Of a stretch of DNA of 64,000 bases, positions 20,644 to 32,275 are shown piece after piece (within the stretch, counting starts at the first letter, position 1; every line of letters begins with the position of its first letter). Made by a program: the position numbers and the translations under genes. The notes below the pieces were generated by a model that had not been told where the DNA came from, did no database searches, and saw only the letters and a program-made list of their open reading frames with translations. Origin of the DNA: Rhizopus arrhizus (Eukaryota; Mucoromycota; Mucoromycetes; Mucorales; Rhizopodaceae); NCBI GenBank assembly GCA_024220505.1, contig JAKZZE010000018.1, positions 806,001 through 870,000 on the forward strand. The letters are read 5' to 3'.

Positions 20644-21098
20644 TATTTCTATAACAAATGAATATATCAATTTGCTATAAACCAATAAAGCTTTATTTCA
20701 TTAAATAGTAAAGACAAAAGGCAATTTTTAAAAAGCTATTTTTCGTTAATTATTTTAAGGACACCGTCTTTACACTGAAGGCTTAGTATGTCATTCTCAC
20801 CATGCTCTGCCGATGGAGTGTTTTTTTTTTCCTCGTTCAAACTCAATAGATACGTGAAAGCTATACAGTGGGGCTGGTAAATTTTGTCGGTTTAAAGAAA
20901 AGAAACTTCGTTTAGCAAAAAACAAATGTCATTTCCAGAAAAATAAATGCAACTAACCTAAATGAAAATTTCGTTTAATACATTTATTGTTTTCGCTTTG
21001 TACTTGTTTTAATGCAATACTTGTATTAAATGACCAAAGCGATAACCTTGGTGAAGAATTCTTTGTGATTTTCCTACTTTTGTTCTACTTAAAGATGA

Positions 21099-24066
21099 TC
21101 AGTCTAAAGGATATTTTCTGGTAAAAAGGCTAGGGCGTTCGCCAGTCTTTCTCAAACTATTTAGGATCTTGAGAAAATTCAATACGGCTACTTGATCGCA
21201 ATTCCAAAGTCTTCTTTTTATTCCTGTGGTTTGCTGTTCAAGGCACAAGAGACTCTTACACCTAGTACTGCATTAATAATCAAGAATTAATCTAGTTTTT
21301 TCTTTCTTTCTTTGAATTACCTCAGCAAACCATTGCATAGCACATCTGGCTTCTTTTTCCGTTGGTAAGGGCGAGGATTTGGCACGGTTTTGAATTTTTC
21401 TAATTCATTTTCATAGGTTGGGCAATGGAAAGATGCTTTGTATTTATTAAGTAGACAACAAACCTGTTCTTCTTTAACATCCTGATTAACCCTTGTTTCT
21501 TATCAGTTCTTGATACTTGACATTAGGGGCGGATCAATCTCCAAAAACTAAGATAGCATCTTGGCCAGACTTTGCTTTTAAGTTACGCGCCAATTTTTGA
21601 TCATTCTGGTTAAAGAAGAGTTTACTTGAAAACTTCATTTTTCGAAAAGGTAAAAGCTGTAGCCTTTCTAATACTGTACTGATGGTCTTTTTGTAATTGC
21701 TTTGATGTGGCCGTCTATACATCTCTTTTGCCAGCCCCAGAACTTTGCTTTTCTCACTATCATCTAGTCTTTCTGAAATATGCTTTTGTTGTAGCATTAT
21801 TTGTAGGTAAGTAGCATACAGTTGAAACTCTACAGAGCTATCAGTGGAATAATTCTCAGGTTGAGGGAAAAAACTGCGGATTCTTGCTATGAACAGATTT
21901 CCGTACTATAAATTACATTTTTGGTCGACTCGAAATTCAAATTCGGATAGGGAAATATGTTTCTTTAGACTTTGTTGTCTCGTTTCCATAATATTCGTAC
22001 AAAGTGGTTTTTACTGATGCTCTTATTTTAATGTACTGTACAAACTTTTTCAAGTCTACAGAGTTAAATTCAGACCTAGAAAGGATTGCTTCGGCTTTCT
22101 GGTCCACAAAAGGTTGAGTACGCTTTCTTAAATATCTGAAATGCCTTGAACATTTTGAGCGGTTGTTCTTGGTAAATATAAGTGTTTGTTTTCCTTCAAC
22201 AGTGCTGGTTTCTTTCATGCAGTACATCAAGTCCCGCCTTCTAGGGTCTATCAAGACGCACTTGCCTTCAGTGCTCTTTAGGTCGACTTGACCTAATCCT
22301 TCAATATGCTCTGTTTGATTACCGTCCACTTTCTTTTCAGTGTTGGGTTTAGGCGACTTTCTGCTTGTATCAGTGTTTTGCTTTATTATGAAGACACCGA
22401 CTCCATCTGTTTCGAGAGTTCCTTGGAACCGCAAAGACTTTTGAAATCCTTAATGTTTGAACGTCTTTTTATTTAGGTCTACGACGGCATCCCATGTTTC
22501 AAACTTGCTTCCTGTTTTTGGATTCTTTTTGCACTTGAGAACATGGTAATGGATTATTTTGCTATCCAACGTCATGTAGCAAGGAATAAAGGTGGTACGT
22601 AGCGGGAAACAATCAAACTGTTTCATCTGCTCAGCTTCAGACAATTCAGCAAGTCTGAACAAGACTTTGAACTGGTTTTTTGGACTAGCCATAACGTCAT
22701 GGTAAATTGAGTTCTCTTGAAAAGTGTAGTCCTCTGGGTAGCTTGAGAGAAAACCATTTAATTGCGTTCTTGATTGATCATCTAAAAGACCAACTTCAGA
22801 CATCCCTTTTTTTGCGATGGCAAGCTTCACCTGATCGCAAAGTCGATAAATCTTCTTTCGGGCAGCTTCTTTTATCGCTTTACTACTAGACTTGTTTGCT
22901 TGCATTTCTCCTCTGAGACTCTCTGCCTTTTCCTTCTTTTTAAATAACTTGTTTATCAAACCACGCAGCTTATTTCCAAAATGAGTTTTGATGTTATTAT
23001 AGTAGGCCGTTTGGATCTTCGTATACTCGTACAAGGCATGTGGTAAGTTTGGGGGAGTATAACCAGCGTCTTCAAAGTAAGCTTCTTTATATTTCGATAT
23101 CAGTCGCCTATAGTTTTTGGTCGCATCCTTCAGCCTTGTGCTATTTCCACCCTTTGAGAGAACAAGACTGAAAAAAATTTCAACAAAGAAATCCTTTGTC
23201 ACAAAGTTGTTCAACGCAAATTTTTCATTTGCTGCCAGATCTTGACTTGACAAAAGTTGCAGCTGAATTGAAAGCAGTTGGAACAGGTTAACTAGGCTTG
23301 GGGGAAGTTAGACTTGTTTTAGAAGCAGTTGTGCTTGACTCCACAGCAGCAGAAGTTGATTTGGTGATACGAAAAGCAGACTTGGTTGATTCATCCAAAA
23401 AGTGTCTTTTGACGACAGGTGCATCAAAATTGTCACTGCTATATTCAAGATCATAGTCATCAAGAGTGACCTTATTGAACATGATAGTTTCATCTGTTGT
23501 AGAGATACCAGTATTATGTGTAGTAGTAACTGCAGAATCTGTAGCTTTTCCTTTGCCTTTGAGCCTCTTTTGTGATCCACTCTGTGGAGTATTTTCAATA
23601 CCTATGATGGAGTTTTATACGTTAGACTAGCTGTTTACCTACATCAAGTTTGACAATGCAACTTACTTTTTCTTTTTCTAGCTGTTACAACGGGTTAGAA
23701 GTCGTTGTCTGAGTTGTCTTCTACATATAGTTCAAACGAGTCTACAATAGTATCGATTTTGTGGTCAGTGACATTTCGATCCATTATTAGATATGGAGCC
23801 TACCGTTTTCGCTCTGAGATGGCTTCTTTTAGTTTGAAGAGAATAAAGTATCCTTTTGCTTTCCTTTCATTTTTCAATGTGTTTTCACGAGTAAAATATG
23901 CGAACAAAAAGAAAAAGTACCTCCAGAAATTGATTTAAATATTCAAGTACTATGTTTGGATCACTGATTTCGGTTAATACACCTTCCATCGGATCGAAGT
24001 CTCTCTCTCCATCCTTATTGTAGACATTATTGAGTCCGTTTTCATAAAAAAATGTATTTTTTGTCA
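21099..24066 (-). pseudogene. Degenerate Fanzor/TnpB-like RuvC nuclease gene (relic 1)
   Basis: Minus-strand blocks at 23253-22450, 22434-21937, 21797-21534 and further short pieces down to 21099 read as one broken protein of the Fanzor (eukaryotic TnpB-like, RNA-guided RuvC nuclease) family. RuvC-I is in LIDPRRRDLMYC (Asp codon 22246-22248). Then come RPHQSNYKKT and LLPFRKMKFSSKL, ILVFGD at the RuvC core followed by a stop in place of Trp, a damaged zinc-finger region, and RLWNCDQVAVLNF (Asp codon 21195-21197), the RuvC-III 'WNRD..A' motif with Arg changed to Cys. Stops at 22448-22450 and near 21525, plus frameshifts, make it dead. Upstream fragments to 24066 (Ser/Thr-rich, acidic) probably are its N-terminal exons, less certain. 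Family assignment is from motif recall, not a search. Confidence 0.75.
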
Positions 24067-26317
24067 TGTTATTCAATTGTTAGAGCGAAAGGAAAAGAAA
24101 TAGCCGACAATAATCCCTCAGTAAAGCCAATTTGACTTGGCCCAAAAAGACAAAGTAAAATTTTAAGAGCGACAATTATTTGCTAGCAAACAGCTAAACA
24201 TTTATCAGGTAGTGCCGTTTATTTTTTCAGAATGGACAAAATTTACTAGTCGCACTATATAAACAAAAGTTTTAGAAAGGGTAAAGTCCCTTAGCAAAGT
24301 GGTCAAGTTCTTTCTGCTGGATTAGTCTCTCGTCTGGAGGCAATAATTCCAATCTCCATGGTCATTTTCTGTTTGTTTGTTCGTCGGTTTAAGCCTTGTT
24401 ATCAAAAGTGTTTCTTATGATGACCAGCTAAAAATGCGACATCGGAATAAAACCTTCATACACACAAAAAGTTTTAGAAATAAAAAATGCAAAAAGAGAA
24501 CATCAAGGATATGAAAAATAGTAGATTACTCTCATTGTGTTGTACCTGATTTTACAAGTATTCGCTGATTGTATAGTTATATGATTAGTTGTTGAGATTT
24601 AGCAATCTGGCTCAAAAAGCTATCAAAAGAGCAGCAGTTCAAACACAGTCTCTTTTAAGACCGTGGATCTGATGAACAGTCTGTTGTAGATAAAAACAAA
24701 ATTTTAGATTGTATTGATGAACTTATCTCCTAGAGGCTAAACAATTTTTATGGTAGATAGAAAGACGGGCTCTCGTTTATTACTTCCGCTAATGGTTTCC
24801 ACTGCTTTTATGCAATCTCAACATGTAAAATTGCAGTGATTCTTTGGAATTTTCTGCTATATTCTTTTTATATTGGATTAAAGTTCAATGAAAAAGTTGA
24901 AAAATTGAGAAATGATTAAAAGCTTTAGGTTCATAAGCAATATACGGATGTCCTTTAGTTTAATAACACCTTTATCTTTTTTTTAAAGTGACCTACTCAA
25001 AGTTACTTTGTACATTTGCTAATGTCATGAATTTTGATTGCAGTTTCAATATGGATCTTCCCTCTTTTTTAGTGGTATATTTAACTTTATGAAATTAAAA
25101 ATATTTTTGATATTTTAGAAAATCTTGAAAGTTATAAAGAGCAACGCCAAGTTGTAAAAAAACCAATATACTCATTCTCTAAGGCGGTGTTTGTTTATAG
25201 TGCAGTATGGGAAAGATTGAGCTTATATTAGCACATGAAGATGTATCTTCTTTTTTAATCAAGAACAACAGTTCAAATAAATAACTCATTTTTAGTTTGT
25301 AAATTCATCAGCATCATGCAAACCAACTTTAGAGATTAAAAATTTGAGGATCTTTGTTACATTAACATACTTTAATGTATTAAAAAAACATAAAATAAAC
25401 CAGATCAAATAAAAACAAACCACTATTCCACTCTAAATGCATCAAAATGCATAGTACAATGGAGACTCCTCTGTTCTAATGAAACCATCATCACATCCCT
25501 TTAAAAATGCAACAATTAGACAAACAGGCGTAGTTTGATATAAATGGCTACATGACCATAATAGGAGACTGTTTATTCCATACAAATCTGTTATGCCTTA
25601 AATGGATGTTAAATACTCATATCGTATATTTAAAAATGTAAAGGGGTAACTGGTTCTTTTATCTAGTCTTGGCACTGTCACTCAATTAAACATCTTTTTC
25701 TAGCCCCTTTAGTTTTAAACAAGTAAACGCATGGGTGATCCTTTAAAGGGCATTAACAAAACTTTAATAATTTAAAAAAGAAATAATATGATACAATGTA
25801 ATGGGGCTGTGCCTAATAAACTGATTTATTAAATAACAATGGATAAAATCGTGCTTATCCACAATCCAAGTCAAGAATGATGTCGAATCAGGAAATAAAT
25901 CAAAGTGTTTCAATCATCAAATAGCAAAAACAGTAATAATTCTATGACTCTTTATCACATCCTTCTATGATATGCTTTCTTTTTTGTTCTCAAGTATTCA
26001 AACAAAAATGAATATAAAAAGCATTTACTAAAAGTAATGCTATTTATAAAATCAATATTTAATATTGGGCGACTGTTTTGTATTATGCATTGTCTGATAA
26101 TGCTATATTTTTTAAATGTGATGAAGTAATTTGGAAACAAAGTACTAACATTTTAGGAATGATAGGAATGAGAAGGTTAGGGTAGTTTGAGATAAACCAA
26201 GGAGTGAAAATAAGAGAGATACCAAATGATACAAGTGCATGAAATGAATGTTAATAAAAGATCATCATAAAAAAAATACTAATGCTACTTACCCGCTAGA
26301 TAAGGGATGAGAACCTG
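24067..26317. other. AT-rich region between two Fanzor relics
   Basis: No convincing ORF. A partial tRNA-like stretch near 24290-24365 was considered and rejected. Otherwise featureless AT-rich DNA, perhaps older transposon debris. Confidence 0.4.
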
Positions 26318-27560
26318 TTATGGAGTTCTCATACAATCCTCAGAAGAAGTAGGATTCATGTATTTGGGGGGTATTTCATTATTATGTTGAGAGATGTATG
26401 TAGCAATACAGTGTATGCGTTTAACAGTCATCGCATCAAGGTTTCATACCATACTACAAGAGTTATACTTGAGGACAGCATGTACTTTTTCACTCTGATC
26501 TGACTGAAATAGTGTTTGTTAAGTTCTTGGTTTTATATTGATTACATGTTTAGTAAAAGCCTTAGCAGCATAGATAAGTTCAATTTTCCCTTGTGAATCC
26601 TTTGATATCTTCTTAATAACTTCGGTCATTCATCAGGTAGAAGTAGGAAATTTTCCTTTCATAGATGCGTAAAAAGAATTGTTACCATACTCAACTACTC
26701 TTTTCTTGTAAGGGCTAGCTAGCTTGGTATCTTTGAAGCAGGTGGGATTCATTTTTGCTTATTGTCACAGTGTTTTTTCTTTTCACCAATAAATCTTTTA
26801 CTGTTGTGTTTGATAGTATCATCAAACGGTCTTTTGGCAACCCCATGAGTATTTTTTTGTTTTTCATATAGCTTTTGAAATTAAGCTTAATCTAAAGTAC
26901 ATGTTAAAAGTATAAAACAATCGTCTTCCAATAAAAGCCTCTTACCAGTTATCCCTACTATAGCAGCAGGGGATCCTCTGGTAGTTTTTAGTCTGATAGA
27001 AGCGGCCATTGAGAAATCGGTCAAATTTGGTGTTTGGTGGTAGACGACTTGCTAATAAATCTAACATCCTCTTGGTTATGTTTTTGGTGCTGCATACGTC
27101 TTTGGGTAGTAAAATTGAAGCCGCATATTTGATAGTATTCTTTGATAGATGCCTTTCTGATTCCACCATTCAAAGATGAAAAACCAGTATCAACTGCAGT
27201 AAAGATATCAGTAATATCGGGTTCAACACCCCAAACAAGAGCCTGAGGAACAGCAGTATATTCAGAATGACTCCGAAGAAGAGCAACGCAATCCTCCCAC
27301 CCTCAAAGCTCTGGAATGAATTAGGCCAAGTTATCGTTACTTCCCAGTTATTTTGTTGATGTAGTCTTGTTCAATGAGAGATAGGTATTTAAGATCCATG
27401 CTGTCAGCTGTCGTTTATTAATTGAGAGGAAAAAAAAAAGTACATTTATTAAAGCCTTTTCAAAGCTTTTCTCAAAGATTAAGTCATTTTCAAAATCTGA
27501 GGTTGACCATTTCCAAAAATTGCGGCTAATTTTATCAAAATCTGATTGCACACAATTTAT
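26318..27560 (-). pseudogene. Degenerate Fanzor/TnpB-like nuclease gene (relic 2, different lineage)
   Basis: Minus-strand translation gives, in order: SDFDKISRNFWKWSTSDFEN; VWGVEPDITDIFTAVD, the RuvC-I motif with the catalytic Asp position read as Glu (codon 27222-27224; family consensus WGVDPG); STKEYY-like KASIKEYYQICGFN; then SPYKKRVVEYGNNSFYAS and KGKFPTST; and finally a RuvC-III block where the consensus VWNRDAM reads V-stop-NLDAM (Trp codon changed to TGA at 26444-26446, Asp at 26435-26437). Many stops and shifts make it non-functional. The motifs differ clearly from relic 1, so these are two separate lineages, not tandem copies. Family assignment is by motif recall. Confidence 0.65.
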
Positions 27561-28037
27561 TTGTGTCTTTGGCTTAAGGAATTGACTGACTGCATAGGCT
27601 ATAAGGAAAGGGAAAGGACGGTTTCTTTACTGATTACAAAAAGTAAACAGGCTCTTTAGTCATTTCATCTGGGCATGAACCACAACTTGATGTGGTGTAT
27701 CTAAAGACTGATAAACGAATGACGAAAGGAAAACGACGTTGAATTAAGAAGGAGATAACTTGAGTCTACGGAGTTTATTTTTTTGAAGAGAGACTCGTTA
27801 TTTTAATTTTCCTTTGTTACAAATGACCTTCACGAATAATTTTAAGACATTTTGAGTCCGGATGCTTTTTAATTTAAATGAAGTTTTCGGAATTATTGTC
27901 TTTGACATCTTATTTTTATTTATAAACATAACAAGTAATAGCATATATATAAAGAGCACATATATAAATATATATATAAAAAAAAGACATATAAAATCAT
28001 ACAAGCCTGATGAAATAGAAGGATACATAAACAAGTT
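27561..28037. other. Intergenic region, AT-rich
   Basis: 3' flank of the FAR1-type gene; contains TATA-like runs (27940-27985) but no recognised gene. Confidence 0.4.
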
Positions 28038-29540
28038 CTAATTCCAATGGCTGGTAGTATTATTATCTTCTGAAGAACGAATCATGGGCAAAGAGAAATT
28101 GCTAGTGGTTGGTTGAGAAAAAGTACGTTGCATACGCTGTTCATATTCCTGTTGCTGTTCATCTGTTGCTGATAATCCCTTGTCCACAGCGGTAGGCGTA
28201 TAAAAGTTGGGACGCTCTCTTTCACGGTGTGCGTCTACCATGCTTGTTTCGAAAAAGGATATCTCTGGAGGAGAGGTGGTAGCAAAAGAACTATAAGATG
28301 AGAAAGAAGAGTGTTGTATAGCATAAGAGGAAGGATGATGATGATGATGATAAGTCATGTTATATTCAGTCTGTGGTATTGCCTGCTGTGATTGATGAGG
28401 GGAGGTGATCATATTTCTACTTTGTGTCATGGAAGATGGCTGCTGCTTTTTAAAAGGAATAGATGAGGTAGATGAAGAGGAGGAGGTAGGTGAGGCAAGT
28501 GGGAAAAAAGTAGATGATCCAAAGGTTTGCGGATGTTGAAATTGGCTATCTAAAGCTGTAGGCTGTGGTCTGCCAACAGTTTTCTTATCCATGCCTGAGC
28601 GTGGCAAGTGAAGTTGAAGGGTGTAGTTTGGGACGTAGACGAGCTGAACACCCTTTTGTGGCTCAGGTGAAGCAAATGGACTGAGGGTACTTGTTTTTGA
28701 TAAAGGTCTTCGTTTCTTTGTAGGGGATCCTTCTTCTATAGCTTGTTCTTTTTCAGCATGCTGAGCCAACCATCCACCAGGATCAGATCGAATCATATCA
28801 GGCTGCAGATCAGTCAAGGCAGGGATGAGATCTGCGGGGATACGGGCCATTTGGCAGAAACTTTCGAGCATGCACTGAAGATCCCCTTCTACAACCGATG
28901 CCCACTCTTCACTCCCTGCTACCACCGAACAAAGCTTACCTGACAAGAGGAGCAAGCGCTGAGCACGCTCAATGACACCTCTTTGTCTCATCCTCTTCCT
29001 TTCTTCTGTCAATCGGTTATAAAATCGGCGTTCGTTCCAACTGATGCCCGGGAAACTTTGTCTGACAGCATCACGAATTTCGTGTGTTTGAAGTCGTTGT
29101 CTGGCAAGTTGAATGATCATCTCATTGACCTCGGTAGGCCAAGCCTTGACCATTTCATCGGGGGACATCATTGGATGGTTATGCTCAGAAGCAGTTGGAT
29201 TCATTGATTTTCTAAATTCCCACTGTTTATGCTCGTTTTCGGACAAGACAACACGCCAACGACAATCACACCGCTTGGATGGTCTCTTTCGTTGCGGACT
29301 TGGTTTAGGATTGCGTTGAGAGTCAGGTAGACCTTCTCGAGAACAATAGACGTAAATGTTCTAATCATTTCATTTTAGTTTCTTTTTTTTTATGCATCTA
29401 TAAATTAAATTTACTTTGTTAGCACTGGCCTCTTGTTTGACTGTAAAACCAAATTCGGCGCAGACAGCACGACAGTATTCAATAGCGAGTACATTGGTAG
29501 GGAAAGGTGTTTTTAATAGTTTTTCATATAAAGGGTCCAT
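28038..29540 (-). CDS. FAR1-type zinc-finger transcription factor-like protein
   Basis: Two exons (29540-29415, 29360-28038; 54-bp intron) give 482 residues. Residues about 15-110 form a FAR1/WRKY-GCM1-type zinc finger: AVCAEFGFTV, then across the splice YVYCSREG, a basic stretch, RCDCRWRV and EHNHPM, giving the C..C..H-x-H ligand set known from plant FHY3/FAR1 and MULE transposases. A helical segment (RLQTHEIRDAV...RRFYNRLTEERK) follows. The C-terminal half is Ser/Gln/Pro-rich with a His run, typical of activation or disordered regions. No DDE transposase domain is present, so it looks like a domesticated DNA-binding module. An alternative in-frame ATG lies 13 codons upstream (29579). Confidence 0.75.
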
Positions 29541-29827
29541 CTTTATAAAAAGTGTTATTTTTTTCATGATTTTGAGCATTTTCGTTCTCTTACAGATACA
29601 CGTATAAATTCGGTTGGGCTTTGATTATATGGTTGCTGTTGTTCGTGTTTGGTCATAGTATATATTAATTAATAATGAAGCGATTTAATCTTATGTGTTT
29701 CGTATAGAAGCTCCTTTTTTATACAAAAAAATCAATTCTCTTTTTTACAAAAATAAAAAAGGGACAAATTATTTCAGTAATTAAACAATAAAATAAAAAT
29801 GAGAGAAAAAAGAAAGAAATAGAAGAG

Positions 29828-29866
<39 letters not shown>

Positions 29867-30757
29867 AAGAGAGAGAAGATTAATTTCTTTATGTGTGATT
29901 TCCTATTTGAACATTCATTAAGGAGGGTGGGGGGAGAAGGATTTGACAAAAAAAAAAAGCTTGCTACGTAATTAACCGGGAAATACAAACCGCACAGATA
30001 AAAAAAAAAAAACCAAGAGTTCTATTAGGAGTAGAGAAGTAAGGACAAAAACAAAGGTTAAGGAGAATTCAAAGTGGGGAGGATAACAAAAGTTGAAAGG
30101 GGAATTGAAGGGCGGTAAGGAAAGGACACAGAGAAATGATGGTATAATAAATGTGGGTGAATGAATGTATTATGTGAATAAGGAGTGACCACTCAAAATA
30201 CATGAATGACTTATCAGCCTATTACTGCTATTGAATGAACAATAAGAAAAGAATTCTTTTTAGTTATTTTTGAATTTATTTTATGACTAGAAATCATAAA
30301 AGCTATTTAATATAAAATTCAGTCAAAGAATGAATTCTTATAATCACACACTCTCTTCTCTCTAACCTGTCTAGTCAAAAATCATCTGTAACTCCTATTT
30401 TTATTTTATGTTACGCATATGTTATGCATACGTATGCCATGCTGTCAAGAGACTCATATCGGAGTCTATCTCCTTTTTTAGTTGATAGGAGCATATCATG
30501 TTTTTTCTTTTAATCAAGTCATTGTTTATTCATTTAAAGCAAAAACAGATAAAGAATCATAAAGAGAAAGAGAGAAAGAGAGATGGTCTGAGTGATATCA
30601 ATAAATACAAGATAAAGAAAGGGTAAAAACTTGTTTGTATAACAATAGAGAACCCTGATTTTTTATCTATTTTTTATTTTTTATTTATTTTCGCGCCAAC
30701 TTTTCTCTTCTTTCTCTCCTTAGTCATTTATTGTGCTTTCAAAAGATGAAGAGATGT
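29541..30757. other. Intergenic region with CT/GA-rich promoter tract
   Basis: Holds the promoter of the FAR1-type gene (pyrimidine-rich on the coding strand, with a 30-nt GA microsatellite at 29834-29863) and the 3' flank of the SCOC-like gene. No other gene recognised. Confidence 0.45.
29834..29863. repeat. (GA)n microsatellite
   Basis: Fifteen uninterrupted dinucleotide units inside a longer purine-rich stretch (29800-29880); on the minus strand this is a CT tract upstream of the FAR1-type gene. Confidence 0.9.
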
Positions 30758-30982
30758 CTATCGTGGAGAAGAAGGGTTCGATGAACGTAAGGATATGTTA
30801 TTTGAATTCACTACTCCATTTGTCGCACCAAAAACAGCTGTGGATGTAAGGGAATTATTAATATATTTTTGAAGTAACTGATTTTCTTTCATTAATGACT
30901 GATGCTCATCCCTGGCTGTGTCTACTTTAGATATCATCCCTTTTATAATATTATTATTCATTGTTTCATGATAACCTTTTCT

Positions 30983-31017
<35 letters not shown>

Positions 31018-31167
31018 TCGCAGTTGTCCTTGTAATTCGAGTACACGTCTAAAGGTTTAGGCTAAGTCAATTTTATTTTTTATTTTCTTTTTATTTTACT
31101 TTAAAAGTTCTTCCCTTTCTTCATTATCTACTATCGTCTCAAGATCTTCAAAGGGAGATTGTGCCAT
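30758..31167 (-). CDS. Short coiled-coil protein (SCOC/Slo1-like)
   Basis: Three tiny exons (31167-31100, 31048-31017, 30939-30758) give a 93-residue protein. The core KRVLELQGQLRGMISKVD followed by EENQLLQKYI-like KENQLLQKYI and TSTAVF aligns without gaps to animal SCOC (LELQ.TL..L...VD...EN..L..ENQ.L.QYI), a coiled-coil adaptor that binds Arl1/Arl3 GTPases at the Golgi and regulates autophagy (yeast relative Slo1). The N-terminal acidic start MAQSPFEDLETIVDNEERE and the Ser/Asn-rich tail are less conserved. The middle exon is only 32 nt and the second intron contains a 29-nt T run (A run in RNA). Gap-free alignment across both junctions supports the splicing. Confidence 0.8.
30986..31014. 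repeat. Poly(T) tract, 29 nt, inside an intron
   Basis: Uninterrupted T run located between exons 2 and 3 of the SCOC-like gene, directly next to the 5' splice site on the coding strand (GTAAAA...). Confidence 0.9.
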
Positions 31168-32275
31168 TGAATATGAACAAGAAAAAAAAAAAGAAAGAAC
31201 GGGTGTAACCCAATAGTTGGAAATGGAGTTTCATAAACAAGTCACACACATATTTTACATGTAAAATCCATGTATTCTTCAATCAGGATATTTTGATATT
31301 GTATCAATACTTACGCCCACAAGCATATACATGCTGCTTTCTTATCCCTTCTTACCCTCCAATACTCTGTTTGAACAAAGATAGAGTAGATCATCTTTTT
31401 AACTACAAAAATGGAAATATGTTTGAGGGAATTTGGTCATCACAATCTCCTCTTTCCCTCCTTTTATCGTGATAAAAGCAAAAAAAACAGAAATTAAGTT
31501 TATGCGAGAATGTTTATATTATAAAGGGGCAAGTGAAAAAGGGGAGAAGAAGAGGGGATGAAGAACTGTGGATTGCTTTCTTTTAAAAGTCCGTGTAATG
31601 CGCGCCAGATTAGGTATAATGCTAAAATGACAGCACTTGACTGTGATGATTGTCTTTGCCTCTTTTCTCCTTTACTATCACATAATCAAGAGTATCCTTA
31701 AAGAGTAGATCCATTTAAGGCTTGATCATCATAGCGATCTGCTTTTCATTTTCCATTTTGCTGTATAAATGAAGGGATGTGCTATACTCAAGAACATGAA
31801 ACAGTCTATGCAAAACCCTAGCTTTTGGTGTTATGCGAGACTATCTTTTATTTTCCCCTAACAAAAAAAAAAAGGCGTTAAAAAGCAAATTGATGCTTTT
31901 GTCTTTTTTTCATATCCTCTTCAAGGTTGACAACAAGTATAATTAAGCAAAAAAGGTGAAAAATAGAACTTGTGTGATACAGAATATAGATTTAATAAAC
32001 AATGTTCCATTTTCTCCCTTGATGATTGACTTGGATATTCATCCTACTTTTAAAGATCATTCACTAAACAACCTTTTCTATCAATAAAAAAAAGAGAGCA
32101 TTCAACAATCACTGGTAATCTGAGGTTATATTGATCATCTTCCCCTATCTCTTCCTCCCTTTTGAATAGTGATTGACAATTAAAATAAATTAAACTATAT
32201 TCTTAATAATGACAGGAATGAACATCAAATCATTCTTGACTTAATGTTGTTTATGCAAAAGATGTTTATAATATG
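31168..32275. other. 1.1-kb intergenic region
   Basis: 5' flank of the SCOC-like gene and 3' flank of the FUSC-like gene. No ORF or RNA gene recognised. Confidence 0.4.

Larger units (their letters stand above)
20355..21098. other. Intergenic region with A tract and a small ORF
   Basis: Contains the cyclin H promoter, a 27-nt A tract (20424-20450) and a 37-codon minus-strand ORF (20530-20643, listed separately). 20644-21098 holds nothing recognised and probably includes the 3' end of the Fanzor relic. Confidence 0.4.

Noticed and set aside
24290..24365. tRNA-like segment (TAGC..AGTGGTCAAG and TTCCAATC pieces)
   Set aside because: The acceptor ends do not pair and the T loop is too long; no cloverleaf could be closed. 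At best a decayed tRNA.
25955..26140. 61-codon minus-strand ORF between the Fanzor relics
   Set aside because: AT-driven, Ile/Phe/Tyr-rich composition without similarity to a protein family.
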